From contig CAZJWK010000058.1 in the NCBI GenBank assembly GCA_964549595.1, forward strand, positions 1 through 16,692: 16,692 nt of DNA, given 5' to 3'. Shown one piece after another: positions 16,022 through 16,692 of the stretch. Positions within the stretch are counted from its first letter, which is position 1; every line of letters begins with the position of its first letter. The notes under the pieces were generated by a model. That model did no database searches, had not been told where the DNA came from, and saw only the letters and a program-made list of their open reading frames with translations. This DNA is from CAZQQN01 sp964549595. GTDB lineage: Bacteria; Bacteroidota; Bacteroidia; CAILMK01; CAYYUA01. The translations under genes were made by a program, and so were the position numbers.

Positions 16022-16537
16022 ATGGTTATTGCTACAACTGACCAAAATGAAAAATTAAAGTCTCAAATCAGGGAAGCCTTAAAAAGGGTCAATGACCCTG
16101 AAATCCCTGCTCTTTCTGTAATTGATCTGGGGATTATTATTGATATTCAGGTAGATGCGGAGCACAATGCAAAGGTGATCATGACCCCTACCTTCTCAGG
16201 TTGCCCCGCTCTTAAAATTATTCAAGAACAAGTCAGGGTAGCCGCTCAAAAGGTAGAAGGTGTAAAATCTGCCCAGGTGGATGTGAGTTACGATGTACAA
16301 TGGAATAGTAACATGATAAGTGATGAAGGGCGGCAAAAAATGGAAAAATTTGGTATCACGCCTCCCGCTTGTTATCAGGATGATTTAGATGTTTCTGTAG
16401 TCGAAAATGCCAAATGTGCCCACTGCGGAAGTGAAAATACTACCATGCAGACCCCTTTTGGACCTACGCTTTGTCGTTCCATTCATTATTGCTATGATTG
16501 TCAGGAGACATTCGAACAATTTAAGCCTGTGGGATAA
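16022..16537 (+). CDS. paaD: PaaD-like phenylacetyl-CoA oxygenase assembly protein
   Basis: Cytoplasmic protein of 171 residues. The N-terminal half (about 12-92) is a DUF59/MIP18 domain, with DPEIPALSVIDLGII and the conserved cysteine C61 in TPTFSGCPALKII. This fold assists Fe-S or di-iron protein assembly. The C-terminal part is a zinc-ribbon: C132-x-x-C135, C151 and C157-x-x-C160, with the family phrase FGPTLCRSIHYCYDCQETFEQFKP. DUF59 plus this ribbon is the signature of PaaD (PaaJ), needed for the ring 1,2-phenylacetyl-CoA epoxidase PaaABC(E). It is unlike SUF-associated DUF59 proteins (SufT type), which lack the ribbon. It stands alone behind its own promoter, divergent from ruvA, and no paaA, paaB or paaC is seen up to the window edge, though 155 bases remain unread to the next gene. 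Assignment of the family is firm; the pathway role is inferred. Confidence 0.88.
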   Translation: MVIATTDQNEKLKSQIREALKRVNDPEIPALSVIDLGIIIDIQVDAEHNAKVIMTPTFSGCPALKIIQEQVRVAAQKVEGVKSAQVDVSYDVQWNSNMISDEGRQKMEKFGITPPACYQDDLDVSVVENAKCAHCGSENTTMQTPFGPTLCRSIHYCYDCQETFEQFKPVG

Positions 16538-16546
16538 GGGCTTTTT
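16523..16546 (+). terminator. Weak terminator after paaD
   Basis: AAGCCT (16523-16528) can pair with GGGCTT (16538-16543), one pair being T-G, with the stop codon of the paaD-like gene in the loop and TTT following. The stem is short. The remaining bases to 16692 show no gene, only a T/C-rich stretch and a 6-bp TTGAGG/CCTCAA repeat (16608-16653). Confidence 0.35.
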
Positions 16547-16692
16547 CCCTTCCTTTTCCCGTTTAACATCCCTTTCACCGTATTTCAATGCTTTTTGCGT
16601 GTTTTCATTGAGGTTTGAATAACTGCTTCATATGGGATGCTATAATGCCTCAAAAAGTCATAGTTTAGTAAAAGCATAAAAAAGTCCTGTTA

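Noticed and set aside
1..16692. Mobile element, CRISPR array or defence system
   Set aside because: No transposase, integrase, nuclease or toxin-like frame, no regularly spaced direct repeats, and all sizeable genes are conserved backbone functions.

Overview
The window looks like a chromosomal segment from a Bacteroidota bacterium, probably of the Cytophagales or a related gliding/T9SS-bearing group. Three things point there: a complete sprA gene (the type IX secretion translocon, confined to Bacteroidota), the ruvA-sprA-gcvH-tonB order that I recall from Flavobacterium-like genomes, and upstream sequences with the Bacteroidota promoter form TTG-N(17-23)-TAnnTTTG, mostly without strong Shine-Dalgarno sequences. 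The DNA is moderately AT-rich. I see no transposase, integrase, tRNA, rRNA or CRISPR array.

Left part (1-1918): two leftward genes, a secreted DUF4412-type protein and a protein resembling the flavin-independent, mycobacterial-type methylenetetrahydrofolate reductase. Between the second gene and ftsK lie about 530 bases without a convincing gene. They hold nested inverted repeats wrapped around a consensus promoter, a perfect-stem hairpin and a doubtful 22-codon ORF. This is the least explained stretch of the window.

Centre (2304-6498): a rightward group of ftsK (chromosome translocase), lolA (periplasmic lipoprotein chaperone, whose ATG directly follows the ftsK stop) and mazG (nucleotide pyrophosphohydrolase).

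Right part (6700-15877): a leftward cluster, in transcription order ruvA (Holliday junction branch migration), sprA (7.2 kb, outer-membrane translocon of T9SS/gliding), gcvH (glycine cleavage H protein) and a TonB-like energy transducer. SprA is the dominant gene. Its neighbours are mostly housekeeping, but the tonB-like gene could have an envelope role.

Right edge (15926-16692): compact back-to-back promoters serve ruvA leftward and a stand-alone paaD-like gene rightward; a weak terminator follows paaD. Overall this is a mostly conserved backbone region. The points worth a second look are the mycobacterial-type MTHFR, the ftsK upstream repeats and the orphan PaaD. I did not find convincing evidence of a new multi-gene system.
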